The notes under the pieces were generated by a model. It saw only the letters and a program-made list of their open reading frames with translations, did not search any database and was not told the origin of the DNA. From Actinomycetota bacterium (GTDB lineage Bacteria; Actinomycetota; Acidimicrobiia; Acidimicrobiales; JAJPHD01), in contig JAJPHD010000025.1 in the NCBI GenBank assembly GCA_021325455.1, positions 1 to 55,665 on the forward strand: 55,665 nt of DNA, given 5' to 3'. The first letter of the stretch is position 1, and each line of letters begins with the position of its first letter. Positions 17,383 to 25,341 of this stretch are shown piece after piece. The translations under genes were made by a program, and so were the position numbers.

Positions 17383-17987
17383 CGGTGGCCGGCGCCGACC
17401 GGCTCTCCGGGCGCCGGGTCTACCTGCGCCCCTTGGTGGTGGACGACTTCGCCCAATGGAGGGAGGTGCGCCGGCGCAGCCGGGACTGGCTCACCCCCTG
17501 GGAGCCCCGACCGCCGGCAGGCGCCGGGGACGTGGTGGAGGACCGGCGGGCCTTCGCCTCACGGTGCGGGGCCCGCCAGCGCGAGCGCCAGCTCGGCACG
17601 GGATACGGGTTCGGCATATTCATAGAGGGGGGAAACCTGGTCGGGGAGGTGAACCTCTCGTCGATCCAGCGGGGCCCTCTCCAGAGCGCCTACGTGGGCT
17701 ACTGGGTCGACCGGGCCCAGGCCGGCCGTGGCTATGTGCCCGAGGCAGTGGTGGTGGTCTTCCGCTACGCCTTCGAGGACCTCAACCTGCACCGGCTACA
17801 GATCTCGATCATCCCCCGCAACCGCCCGAGCCGGCGGGTGGCCGAGAAGCTGGGCCTGCGGGACGAGGGAGTGGCGGTGCGCTACTTGGAGATCAACGGG
17901 CGGTGGGAGGACCACATCCGCTACGCCATAACCGCCGAGGAGTGGTGGGAGCGCAGAGCCGACTACCTGCGGGACTGGGTGCTCTAG
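17364..17987 (+). CDS. GNAT acetyltransferase, RimJ/RimL type
   Basis: This 207-aa protein matches ribosomal-protein N-acetyltransferase-like enzymes: VYLRPLVVDDFAQWREVR at the N terminus, an IGEV-like strand (NLVGEVNLSSI), the acetyl-CoA-binding QAGRGYVPEAVVVVFRYAFEDLNLHRL and NRPSRRVAEKLGLRDEG. ATG 17364 has a GGGGGAG site 6 nt upstream and overlaps the preceding gene by 19 nt. It is the last gene of the chain that began at 11331. The target of acetylation (protein N terminus, antibiotic or sugar amine) is unknown. Confidence 0.85.
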   Translation: MVARDVTVAGADRLSGRRVYLRPLVVDDFAQWREVRRRSRDWLTPWEPRPPAGAGDVVEDRRAFASRCGARQRERQLGTGYGFGIFIEGGNLVGEVNLSSIQRGPLQSAYVGYWVDRAQAGRGYVPEAVVVVFRYAFEDLNLHRLQISIIPRNRPSRRVAEKLGLRDEGVAVRYLEINGRWEDHIRYAITAEEWWERRADYLRDWVL

Positions 17988-18002
17988 GTCCCAGGCACGG
18001 CC

Positions 18003-19676
18003 CTACGGCTGGCCCGCTCCCACGAAGTAGGTCTGCCACCCAGGCCAGAGGGGCGTGATGGCCACCGGCACCCCGGGTTGGGAGGCCTGGATGATCTCTC
18101 CGTTGCCCACGTACATGACCACGTGGTTGATCCCCGGCTGGGAGTCGAAGGGGAACGAGAAGAACAGCAGGTCCCCGGGCTGGAGGGCTGAGGTCGGGAC
18201 CGGGGTGGTGTCGGCGTACTGAAGCGACGCCAGGTGGGGGAGCGAGACCCCGGCCGCCTGCCAGGCCAGCATGGTGAGCCCTGAGCAGTCCACACCGGCC
18301 CGGCTCGCCCCTCCCCAGACATAAGGCACCCCGACGTAGCTCTCGGCGGCCTTCACTGCCGCCTCCCCGCCCTGGCCAGGAGGAGGGGGCGAGTGGACGG
18401 TCGTGGTGGTGGCGAGCGGCAGGGTGGTGGTGGTCGTGGTCGGGGGGACGGTGGTGGGGGGCACGGAGGAAGGCGGAGTGGCGGAGGCCTGGGTGGTGGT
18501 GGAGGCGGAGGCCGCCTGCTGGGCCGCTTGCTGCTGGGCGGCCTGCTCGGCTGCCTGCTGGGCCGCGGCGCGTTGGGCCGCGGCCTGCTGGGCCGCCTGG
18601 CGCTGGGCAGCTGCCCGGGCTGCTGCCTGCTCCGCCGCCGCCCGGGCGGCGGCCTCCTCGGCGGCCTTGGCCGCGGCGGCCCGAGCCGCAGCCTGGGCGG
18701 CGGCCTGCCGGGCGGCTTGGGCGCTGGCCTCGGCCTGCGCCTGGGCCTGGCGCAGCTGCCGGCTGGCGTCTTGCTGGCTGGCGGCTGCCGCCTGGGCCTG
18801 GGCCTCGGCCTTGGCGGCGGCGGCGCTCTGCTGGCGGGCCCGTTGGGCCGCGGCCTGCTCGGCCGCCACCTGGCGGGCCAGGGCGTCGCGCAGGTCAGCC
18901 AGCTGGACCTGGTCGGCCTGCTGCAGCTGGATGGCAGCCTGGCGCTCCTTTGCCACCTGGGCCAGCGCCTGCCTGCTGGCCCTGGCCTCCCGGGCCATGG
19001 CGGCCCGGGCGGCCCGGAGACGGTGGACGGCCCTCACGTACTGGACCACGGCGTCATGGGAGCGCGACGTGATGGTGGAGGCATACTGCTGGCGGATGCT
19101 CAGCTGGTCCGCCGAGCCCACGGCGAACATGGAGTCCATGCTGGACGCCGGGTTGGCGAGCACCCAGTCCGTGACCATGGCCTTGCGCAGGTAGGAGGTG
19201 TCAGTGGAGAGCTGGCGCCGGGCCCGGGCCAGGGCGGCACGGGCCGCTTCCAGGCGCTTCTTGGCCTGCTGGGCCCGGATCATGGCGGCGTCGTAGGCCT
19301 CGTCGAGGCCGGAGACGCGATACTCCTGCTCCGTGAGCAGCTGCTGCACGGCGCTCACTGAGGACTGGGTACGGCTCACCTGGTGGCTGGCCGCCCCGGC
19401 CTCGGCTTGAGCCTGGGAGGCGCTGGCCTGGGCCTCCGAGGCGCTCTGGCGGGCCTGGGCGGCGGCGTCCCTGGCCTCCCGGGCCCTGGCCGCCGCCTGC
19501 TGGGCGGCTTGCTGGGCCGAGCGAGCCCTGGCCCTGGCCTGGGCCACTGAGCCGCCCTGGCCACTGCCAGAGCTGGCCGCGGCGGCAGGGGCCGCCACCC
19601 CGCTCACCGCCAGCGTGACCGACAATGCCGTCCCAGCTGCCGCGGCGCCATAACGCCGCCGAGATCCGGAGGCCAT
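18003..19676 (-). CDS. Secreted NlpC/P60 peptidoglycan endopeptidase (RipA/CwlO-like)
   Basis: This 557-aa secreted cell-wall hydrolase starts with a Sec signal peptide (about residues 1-35, Arg-rich then Ala-rich, ending PAAAAS). A very long Ala/Gln/Arg coiled coil (about 40-390) follows, then a Thr/Pro linker (near 395-430), and a C-terminal NlpC/P60 domain with catalytic Cys in DCSGL and His in INHVVMY. It should cut D-Glu-mDAP stem-peptide bonds during cell separation. The coiled coil probably keeps the enzyme inactive until an FtsX-like partner binds, by analogy with RipC/PcsB. It is monocistronic and ends 15 nt from the convergent GNAT gene. Confidence 0.9.
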   Translation of the reverse strand: MASGSRRRYGAAAAGTALSVTLAVSGVAAPAAAASSGSGQGGSVAQARARARSAQQAAQQAAARAREARDAAAQARQSASEAQASASQAQAEAGAASHQVSRTQSSVSAVQQLLTEQEYRVSGLDEAYDAAMIRAQQAKKRLEAARAALARARRQLSTDTSYLRKAMVTDWVLANPASSMDSMFAVGSADQLSIRQQYASTITSRSHDAVVQYVRAVHRLRAARAAMAREARASRQALAQVAKERQAAIQLQQADQVQLADLRDALARQVAAEQAAAQRARQQSAAAAKAEAQAQAAAASQQDASRQLRQAQAQAEASAQAARQAAAQAAARAAAAKAAEEAAARAAAEQAAARAAAQRQAAQQAAAQRAAAQQAAEQAAQQQAAQQAASASTTTQASATPPSSVPPTTVPPTTTTTTLPLATTTTVHSPPPPGQGGEAAVKAAESYVGVPYVWGGASRAGVDCSGLTMLAWQAAGVSLPHLASLQYADTTPVPTSALQPGDLLFFSFPFDSQPGINHVVMYVGNGEIIQASQPGVPVAITPLWPGWQTYFVGAGQP

Positions 19677-19950
19677 CCTCTACCGCCACCTTTCGGATGT
19701 TCCAAAAAATGGGTCCGATCAGCGGGGAAACCCGTCACGCCTCCGGCTAACCCCTCGAAACCGCCAGAAGACTACTCCGCGTGGGGGAGCAACTCAAGCT
19801 TTTCGACACGCATCTGCAACATGGGCGCAACACCCCCCTCGGCGGCGCCCGGTACGCCGGGGCGGCCCTGGGCGGTTGCTGCGCCCCCCGGACCGGACGA
19901 CGCACCCCTCCTTGACCCGCCTGTGCCCGCCCCCTACGCTCCGCCCGGAG
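19677..19950. other. Divergent intergenic region between NlpC/P60 and MaoC genes
   Basis: This 274-nt region should hold both promoters. On the minus strand an ACGGGTTTCCCCG stretch near 19720-19735 can form a short hairpin. On the plus strand a TACGCT box at 19934-19939 lies 11 nt before the MaoC ATG. I looked for a c-di-AMP (ydaO) or c-di-GMP riboswitch in front of the wall hydrolase and could not support one. Confidence 0.4.
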
Positions 19951-20793
19951 ATGGCGATCAACCCGGAGGCCGTCGGCGCCACCAGCGGCCCCTTCGAGAG
20001 ACGGTGGGGGTCCAGCGAATGCCTTCTCTACGCCCTGGGGGTAGGGGCGGGGACCGAGGAGCTGGCCTTCTCCACCGAGAACAGCGTGGGAGTGGCCCAA
20101 GCCGTGCTGCCCACCTTCGCCACGGTCATAGGCCGGGCCCGCCTCCCCAAGGAGGTGGGGAGCTTCGACCCCGCCATGCTGGTCCACGGCGAGCAGGCGC
20201 TCGAGCTGGCCGGCCCCCTCCCCGTCGAGGGCCATGTCCTCACGACCGTCGAGGTGGTGGGTATCTGGGACAAGGGCTCGGGCGCCCTCGTCGTGTACGA
20301 GACCCGGTCCACCGACGCCGGCACCGGCGAGTGGTGCTTCACCAACCGGTCATCGGTGTTCATCCGGGGGGAGGGGGGATGGGGTGGGCCCCGCGGCCCC
20401 TCGGGCCCGCGCCACGAGCCGCCCGAGCGGCCCCCGGACCATGTCGTCACCTATGAGACGGCGCCGGATCAGGCTCTCCTCTACCGGCTGTCCGGCGACC
20501 GCAACCCGCTCCACTCCGACCCGGTCTTCGCCGCCCGGGCCGGGTTCGAGCGCCCCATCCTCCACGGCCTCTGCACCTACGGGTTCACGGGCCGAGCCCT
20601 GCTGCACTGCCTGTGCGGGTCCGACCCCGCCCGCTTCCAGGCCATGGAGGGCCGCTTCAAGGCGCCCGTGTACCCCGGTGACCTGCTCACCATCTCCATG
20701 TGGGAGGGAGCTGACGGCGCGAGCGCCGTCTACCGCACCGAGACCCAACGGGGCGAGATCGTCATCGACTCGGGCTTCTTCCGGTCTAAATAG
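19951..20793 (+). CDS. MaoC-family enoyl-CoA hydratase (double hot-dog)
   Basis: This 280-aa protein resembles eukaryote-type (R)-specific enoyl-CoA hydratases with two hot-dog domains. The C-terminal hydratase-2 motif is clear: YRLSGDRNPLHSDPVFAARAGFERPILHG, with the catalytic Asp and His. The N-terminal domain carries the substrate-binding side. It would add water to trans-2-enoyl-CoA in beta-oxidation or a related acyl-CoA pathway. ATG 19951 was preferred to the upstream ORF start because the protein then begins at the conserved part; GGAG directly precedes it, so initiation may need no standard RBS. It stands alone. Confidence 0.85.
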   Translation: MAINPEAVGATSGPFERRWGSSECLLYALGVGAGTEELAFSTENSVGVAQAVLPTFATVIGRARLPKEVGSFDPAMLVHGEQALELAGPLPVEGHVLTTVEVVGIWDKGSGALVVYETRSTDAGTGEWCFTNRSSVFIRGEGGWGGPRGPSGPRHEPPERPPDHVVTYETAPDQALLYRLSGDRNPLHSDPVFAARAGFERPILHGLCTYGFTGRALLHCLCGSDPARFQAMEGRFKAPVYPGDLLTISMWEGADGASAVYRTETQRGEIVIDSGFFRSK

Positions 20794-20905
20794 CCGCCTC
20801 GCTCCCCCCGGTCCCGCTGCCGCTCACGCCGGGCCCGAGTGGGCAGGGGATCCTTCGGGGAGCGGGGTCATTTCGCCCAGGACTAGGGTTCTGGGGCACA
20901 AAGCC

Positions 20906-20991
20906 GGGCGCGTGGTGGAACCGGTAGACACAGCGCACTTAAAATGCGCCGCTCCGGGAGGAGCATGAGGGTTCAAGTCCCTCCGCGCCCA
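20906..20991 (+). tRNA. tRNA-Leu (anticodon TAA)
   Basis: A full 86-nt cloverleaf can be drawn. The acceptor stem is GGGCGCG/CGCGCCC with discriminator A. The anticodon stem is GCGCA/TGCGC with the loop CTTAAAA, giving anticodon TAA. A long variable arm typical of class II tRNAs follows, with a T arm GAGGG-TTCAAGT-CCCTC. CCA is not encoded. It decodes UUA, the rarest Leu codon in such a GC-rich genome. It lies 10 nt from the 3' end of the convergent ligD polymerase gene. Confidence 0.95.
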
Positions 20992-21001
20992 CGTGCCCGC
21001 C

Positions 21002-21892
21002 TCAGAGGCGGGGGAGGCGCTGGCGGCTGTGGTCGGCGATGGCGGCCCACAGGTCGCCCCGCTCGGCCAGGCGGCTCGCCATGTTGGCCACCGTGTAGCG
21101 CCGGGGGGTGAGGGCGGGGTCCGAGAGCTCGTCCCTCTCCAGAGGGGCAGCGACGGGGGCACCAGGGAGGGCCCGCACCGCGTAGGGGGCCACTGCCGTC
21201 TGGGCGTAGGCGTTCCGGCCGACGTCGATGAAGATGCGCCCGCCCCGCTTGCTCTTGCGGGCCTCGGTGGTGAGGTGGGAGGGATCGGAGGCGGCCAGGC
21301 GGGAGCCCACTTCCTCGGCGAAGCGGCGGGTGGCCTCGAAGCCCTGGCGGCGCTCGACGGGGATGACCACGTGCAGCCCGCTGGACCCCGTGGTCTTGGG
21401 GAAGCTGGCCAGGCCCATCTCGTCGAGCATCCCGCACAGGGTCTGGGCCGCCCGGCGAACGAGTCCGAAGTCGGCACCGGAGGGATCCAGGTCGAACACG
21501 ACCTGGTCCGGGCGGTCCGGCCGGTCGGCCCGGCTCAGCCAGGGGTGGAGGGTTATGCACGCCTGGGACGCCAGATAGGCCAGGGTGGCCTCGTCGTTGC
21601 AGACCACATGGTCGAGGGTCCCGCCCTCCTTGCGCATGCGCACCCGCCTGATCCAGTCGGGGAAGTAGTCGGGGGCGTCCTTCTGGTAGAAGCCGCCGGC
21701 CTCGATCCCGTCCGGGAAGCGCTGGAGCATGAGGGGCCGGTCGGCGAGGTGGGGGAGCATGGCCGGCGCCACCTCCCGGTAGTAGGCGAGGAGGTCGGAC
21801 TTGGTGATGCCGTCAGCCGGGAACAGCGCCTTGGCCGGGTGGCCCAGCTCGAAGCGCCGCTTGCCGACCTCCACCTCCAGGGTGTCAGCCAT
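21002..21892 (-). CDS. Stand-alone LigD polymerase domain (NHEJ polymerase/primase)
   Basis: This 296-aa archaeo-eukaryotic primase-type polymerase matches the PolDom of bacterial LigD. The metal-binding DLD is Asp134-Asp136 in VVFDLDPSG. GSSGLHVVIPV and the DVGRNAYAQTAVAPYAVR block are intact. It adds ribonucleotides or deoxynucleotides at broken ends during non-homologous end joining. Its start overlaps the ligase gene end by 8 nt, making it the third gene of a ligD operon whose domains are separate proteins. No ku gene is in the window. Confidence 0.92.
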   Translation of the reverse strand: MADTLEVEVGKRRFELGHPAKALFPADGITKSDLLAYYREVAPAMLPHLADRPLMLQRFPDGIEAGGFYQKDAPDYFPDWIRRVRMRKEGGTLDHVVCNDEATLAYLASQACITLHPWLSRADRPDRPDQVVFDLDPSGADFGLVRRAAQTLCGMLDEMGLASFPKTTGSSGLHVVIPVERRQGFEATRRFAEEVGSRLAASDPSHLTTEARKSKRGGRIFIDVGRNAYAQTAVAPYAVRALPGAPVAAPLERDELSDPALTPRRYTVANMASRLAERGDLWAAIADHSRQRLPRL

Positions 21893-22901
21893 GGCTGGTG
21901 GGCCTCTCCCGGGAGACCTCCGTGGCTGGCTTGTCCGGCCGCAGGCCCTCGAAGCGGGGGTGGCGGAGCTTGCCGTCCTCGGTCCACTCGGTGAAGGCGA
22001 CCTGGGCCACCAGCTCGGGGCGGACCCAGTGGACGCCCCGCACCCGCTCGGGGTCCTCGAAGGGCGGGCGGCCCTGCTCCAGGGCGTCGAGGCGCCGGCG
22101 CAGGTCGGTGAGGACGGTGCGGGTGAACCCGGTGCCGACCTTGCCCGCGTAGCGCAAGCTTCCCCTTTCGTAGTAGCCGACGAGGAGGGCGCCCAGGCCG
22201 GTGCGGCTGCCGCTGGGCTCGGTGAACCCGCCGATCACCAGCTCCTGGCCGGCCGAGCACTTCATCTTGAGCCAGTCGGGAGAGCGGCGGGAGGCGTAGG
22301 GGGCGTTGGCCCTCTTGGCGATGATCCCCTCCCATCCCTGGCGGCAGGCATGCTCCAGGTAGGCCTGGCCGTCCCCGTTGCGGTGGGTGGTGAACCGGAG
22401 CCGGCCGTGGCGCCCGAAGGAGATGGTGGCCCGGAGCAGGGACTTGCGGGCTCGCAGCGGCAGACGGGTGGTGTCCTGGCCCTCCAGGTGGAGGAGGTCG
22501 AAGAGGTAGAAGTAGACCGCCACCGGACTCCTGCGGGCTGCTTCAGGATCGGTTATGCCCAGGCGCTGCTGCAGCCGGGAGAAGCGGGTCTGGCCCCTCT
22601 CGAAGGCCACCACCTCGCCGTCCACCACGAAGTCCTGTGCCTCCTCCCCTCCGAGGGCGTCGGCCAGCTCGGGGTAGGTGTTGGCGAGGGGCTGGCGGGT
22701 GCGGGAGAGGAGCCGGACCCTCCCCCCGTGGCGGAAGCCGAGGACCCTCTCTCCGTCCAGCTTGCGCTCGAATATCCAAGCCGGGTCGGAGAAGCGCCGT
22801 TCGGTGAGGGTGGCGAGCATGGGCCCCACCCATTCCGGGTGGCTGGCAGGGCGCAGCAGGTCCCGGAGAGCGGGGCTGAGCGTGGCGAAGGGGTCGCTCA
22901 T
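21885..22901 (-). CDS. Stand-alone LigD ATP-dependent DNA ligase domain
   Basis: This 338-aa ligase has the adenylation motif KLDG (Lys47 in FERKLDGERV), downstream motifs DFVVDGEVVAF, YLFDLLHLEG, EGIIAKRANAPY and WLKMK, and an OB-fold (LGALLVGYYERGSLRYAGKVGTGF). ATG 22901 overlaps the stop of the phosphoesterase gene (ATGA); the open frame extends further upstream but only as a shadow of that gene. Together with its neighbours it rebuilds LigD as three polypeptides. Confidence 0.92.
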   Translation of the reverse strand: MSDPFATLSPALRDLLRPASHPEWVGPMLATLTERRFSDPAWIFERKLDGERVLGFRHGGRVRLLSRTRQPLANTYPELADALGGEEAQDFVVDGEVVAFERGQTRFSRLQQRLGITDPEAARRSPVAVYFYLFDLLHLEGQDTTRLPLRARKSLLRATISFGRHGRLRFTTHRNGDGQAYLEHACRQGWEGIIAKRANAPYASRRSPDWLKMKCSAGQELVIGGFTEPSGSRTGLGALLVGYYERGSLRYAGKVGTGFTRTVLTDLRRRLDALEQGRPPFEDPERVRGVHWVRPELVAQVAFTEWTEDGKLRHPRFEGLRPDKPATEVSRERPTSHG

Positions 22902-23656
22902 GACCCCTGGGGGCCCGGACCGGCCGAGCCCCGGGGGCGGCCCCTGGCGGACTTGGTCCCCTTGGGGCCCCGCCGCCCCCCGGCCCCCTCGCCCTCCCCG
23001 CCTCCCGTTCCCTGCGCCCTGCGGCCCCTTCCCTCCTCGGCGGCCACCTCTTCCACGGTCCGCCCCGAGCGCACGGACTCGGGCTGGGTGCTGGTGGGAT
23101 GGCGGCGGGAATCGGCCCCTTCGTCCTTCATCTTCACGAGCAGCCAGGCCTCGGACCTCCCCTCGCGGATGCGGGTCAGGGCGTAGCCGCCGGTGAGCTT
23201 CTGGCCCTCGAGCCACACGCTCAGGTGCCCTCTCTCGATGGCCTCCTCCACCGGTACGTCGCCCAGGTTCCGATAGGTTCCGGCGTCCCAGATGATGACC
23301 GGCCCGGCGCCGTAGTTGCCTTCGGGGATCACCCCCTCGAACCCTGCGTAGTCGAGCGGGTGGTCCTCGGTGGGCATGGCCAGCACCTTGTCGGCGGGGT
23401 TGGTGGACGGCCCCTTGGGCACGGCCCAGGACTTGAGCACGCCGCCAGCCTCCAGGCGGAAGTCGTAGTGCATGCTCGTGGCGTCGTGCTGCTGGATCAC
23501 GAACCGGGGCCGGCCCCCTCCCCGGCGGCTCCTCTCACCCGCCCGGCTGGGCCCCGCGTTCCCGCCGGCCCCGGCGGGGCCTCCGCTGGGCTCGGGCGTG
23601 CGCCGGAAGTCCCTTTTGTGCTCGTAGTCGGCGGTGGAAGGTCGCTGGCGGGCCAT
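22898..23656 (-). CDS. Stand-alone LigD 3'-phosphoesterase domain
   Basis: This 252-aa protein has the LigD PE domain: FVIQQHDATSMHYDFRLEAGG (active-site His, His, Asp and Arg), LKSWAVPKGPS and GVIPEGNYGAGPVIIWDAGTY. It trims 3' phosphates and ribonucleosides so that ends can be ligated. The N terminus is basic and the last 70 residues are a Gly/Arg/Lys-rich tail, possibly for DNA contact. It is the first gene of the operon and lies divergent from the Rieske gene, with 95 nt between the chosen starts. Confidence 0.9.
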   Translation of the reverse strand: MARQRPSTADYEHKRDFRRTPEPSGGPAGAGGNAGPSRAGERSRRGGGRPRFVIQQHDATSMHYDFRLEAGGVLKSWAVPKGPSTNPADKVLAMPTEDHPLDYAGFEGVIPEGNYGAGPVIIWDAGTYRNLGDVPVEEAIERGHLSVWLEGQKLTGGYALTRIREGRSEAWLLVKMKDEGADSRRHPTSTQPESVRSGRTVEEVAAEEGRGRRAQGTGGGEGEGAGGRRGPKGTKSARGRPRGSAGPGPQGS

Positions 23657-23751
23657 GGGGATGTGGCGGTTGTGTGTACCCGCTGGCCCGGGATCGTATC
23701 CCGGTGGGCCATGATGGCCCCCTGGGGACGGCTAAGAGAAAGGAGACCGCG

Positions 23752-24822
23752 GTGGCACTGCCCTCACCGGCCCGGGCCCGGACCCTGCCCTGGAGCTGGT
23801 ACTGGGACCCCGAGGTGGCGCGGCGCGAGGAGCGCCTGTTCACCACGAGCTGGCAGTACGTGGGGCCCCTGGAGAAGGCGGCCGAGCCGGGGCAGTTCTT
23901 CACCGCCCGCTGTGGGCCCGTGCCGGTGGTGGTGGTGAGGGACGAGATGGGGGTGCTGAGGGGGTTCGTGAACGTGTGCCGCCACCGGGGGACGCCCGTG
24001 GCCTCGGGTGAAGGGCGCTGCGGGACCACGTTGCAGTGCCCCTACCACGCCTGGACGTACGCCCTGGACGGGAGCCTCCGGTCCGCCCCCCGGTCGGGCC
24101 GGGAGGAGGGCTTCGATCCCTCCCGGCTCGGGCTGCTGCCGGTCGCGGTGGGCTCCTGGGGCCCCTTCGTGTTCGCCAACTGCTCGCCCGAGGCCCCCTC
24201 GCTGTCGGAGACGCTGGGCGACCTGCCCGGCATGGTGGCCGAGGCCGGGCTGGACGTGGAGGGGCTGCGGTTCCGCCGGCGCTCCCATTACCAGCTGGCA
24301 GCCAACTGGAAGATCGCGGTGGAGAACTACCTCGAGTGCTACCACTGCCCCGTCGCCCACCCTGGCTTCACGGCCGTCATGGAGGTGGCGCCGGAGCGCT
24401 ACCGGCTGAGCGAGGCCCCCACCTTCGTGAGCCACCTGGCCCCGCTCCGTCAGCGGCCTCTGCAGACCCCCTACCCCCTGGAGGGGCCCGTAGGGGTGGG
24501 CAGCTTCCACCTGATCTGGCCCAACCTCAAGGTGAACGTGAATCCCGGCCAGCCCAACCTCTCCATCGGCCCGGTGGCGCCGGAGGGGCCGGAGCGCTGC
24601 TCCGGGTTCCTCGACTACTTCTTTGCCGACACGGTCGGCGACGACTGGGTGGAGTCCTTCATCGCCTTCGATGACCAGGTGGGCACCGAGGACCGGTCCT
24701 TGGTGGAGGCGGTCCAGCGGGGGATGCGTTGCGGGGTGCTGGACGAGGGCCACCTGCTCCTGGACAGCGAGTGGCTCATCGCGGCCTTCCAGGCCTACGT
24801 GCGGCGGGAGTGCGGCGGCTAA
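23752..24822 (+). CDS. Rieske non-heme iron oxygenase, alpha subunit
   Basis: This 356-aa protein belongs to the ring-hydroxylating oxygenase family. The Rieske cluster ligands are Cys76, His78, Cys96 and His99 (CRHRG and CPYH). The mononuclear-iron region is NWKIAVENYLECYHCPVAHPGF with His198 and His203. GTG 23752 was chosen over the upstream ATG because AAAGGAG (23739-23745) is 6 nt away. No beta subunit, ferredoxin or reductase is adjacent. The sequence is closer in style to choline/carnitine-type monooxygenases than to naphthalene dioxygenase, but the substrate cannot be named. Confidence 0.88.
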   Translation: MALPSPARARTLPWSWYWDPEVARREERLFTTSWQYVGPLEKAAEPGQFFTARCGPVPVVVVRDEMGVLRGFVNVCRHRGTPVASGEGRCGTTLQCPYHAWTYALDGSLRSAPRSGREEGFDPSRLGLLPVAVGSWGPFVFANCSPEAPSLSETLGDLPGMVAEAGLDVEGLRFRRRSHYQLAANWKIAVENYLECYHCPVAHPGFTAVMEVAPERYRLSEAPTFVSHLAPLRQRPLQTPYPLEGPVGVGSFHLIWPNLKVNVNPGQPNLSIGPVAPEGPERCSGFLDYFFADTVGDDWVESFIAFDDQVGTEDRSLVEAVQRGMRCGVLDEGHLLLDSEWLIAAFQAYVRRECGG

Positions 24823-24882
24823 GCAATGACAGTCCTCCGCCGTCCCCATAGGGAAGGGAGGCTCCTGGGCCGGCGAGGCCCG

Positions 24883-24924
24883 CCGGCCTGGGCCGGCCGG
24901 CCTGGGCCGGCGGGCCTGGGCCGG
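24883..24924. repeat. 3x14-bp tandem repeat
   Basis: Three consecutive units of CCGGCCTGGGCCGG (the third with one change) follow the Rieske gene. The unit is itself a near-palindrome. Confidence 0.85.
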
Positions 24925-24968
24925 CGGCCGTTGCCCTGCGGGCCTGGTCCTGTGGGAGGAGGCCGAGG

Positions 24969-25052
24969 GCAAGCACCCGCTGGCGAGGGCCCACTGGCAA
25001 GCCCCCGCTGGCGAGGGCCCGCTGGCGAGGGCCCGCTGGCAAGCCCCCGCTG
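24969..25052. repeat. 6x14-bp tandem repeat
   Basis: Six consecutive 14-bp units alternate between two versions, GCAAGCCCCCGCTG and GCGAGGGCCCGCTG. It has the same period as the unrelated array 45 bp upstream. No credible gene overlaps it. The 24823-25341 gap holds these arrays, the GAAATAGCTATTTC palindrome and the second 93-bp element. Confidence 0.88.
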
Positions 25053-25073
25053 GCTGACAAGCGCCCGCCCGGC

Positions 25074-25087
25074 GAAATAGCTATTTC
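25074..25087. repeat. Perfect 14-bp palindrome GAAATAGCTATTTC
   Basis: This perfect AT-rich palindrome in very GC-rich DNA overlaps the left end of the 93-bp element. It is a candidate protein-binding site; the regulator is unknown. Confidence 0.7.
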
Positions 25088-25173
25088 AGAGTGCAAGAGC
25101 TCATTCTGAGTCAACTTGAGTCCATATAGCAGCGCTGGATGCAATCAGAGTGATCCTGCGCACTCTGCAATGG
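25081..25173. repeat. 93-bp dispersed imperfect-palindrome element, copy B
   Basis: This is the same length as copy A at 8803-8895 and aligns to its reverse complement without gaps at about 64 of 93 positions by eye. Within the copy the left arm ATTTCAGAGTGC and right arm GCACTCTGCAAT are inverted, and TCATTCTGA/TCAGAGTGA form an inner dyad. The most conserved blocks are the outer arms, the GAGTCAAC segment and ATCAGAGTGA. The left end overlaps the GAAATAGCTATTTC palindrome. Confidence 0.8.
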
Positions 25174-25328
25174 CTCTTGCCAGGCCGGCTGGCGTTGGCC
25201 CCCCACACCTTGCCCCAACCGCCATGAGGCAGCGGTCCCCGGGGTGGCCCCTCCCCGGACAGCGGCCGGGGGCAAGAGGCCAGCTTGGCGGGCAGGAAGC
25301 TGCCTAGAGGCGCCCCGAAGGCAGTCGG

Positions 25329-25334
25329 TACGCT
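25329..25334 (+). promoter_or_regulatory. -10-like box TACGCT, leaderless start at 25342
   Basis: TACGCT ends 7 nt before GTG 25342. It decides the start of the small membrane protein. Confidence 0.5.
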
Positions 25335-25341
25335 AGAAGGC

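Noticed and set aside
18480-18860. Ala/Gln-rich region of the NlpC/P60 gene as a DNA repeat array
   Set aside because: It is a degenerate coding repeat of a coiled coil, without a fixed DNA unit.
19677-19760. c-di-AMP or c-di-GMP riboswitch before the wall hydrolase
   Set aside because: Only a short hairpin and fragments of loose similarity; the conserved riboswitch blocks are not present.
20906-21001. tRNA-Leu as an integration site for the ligD operon
   Set aside because: I could not find a duplicated tRNA 3' end, an integrase or a composition change.
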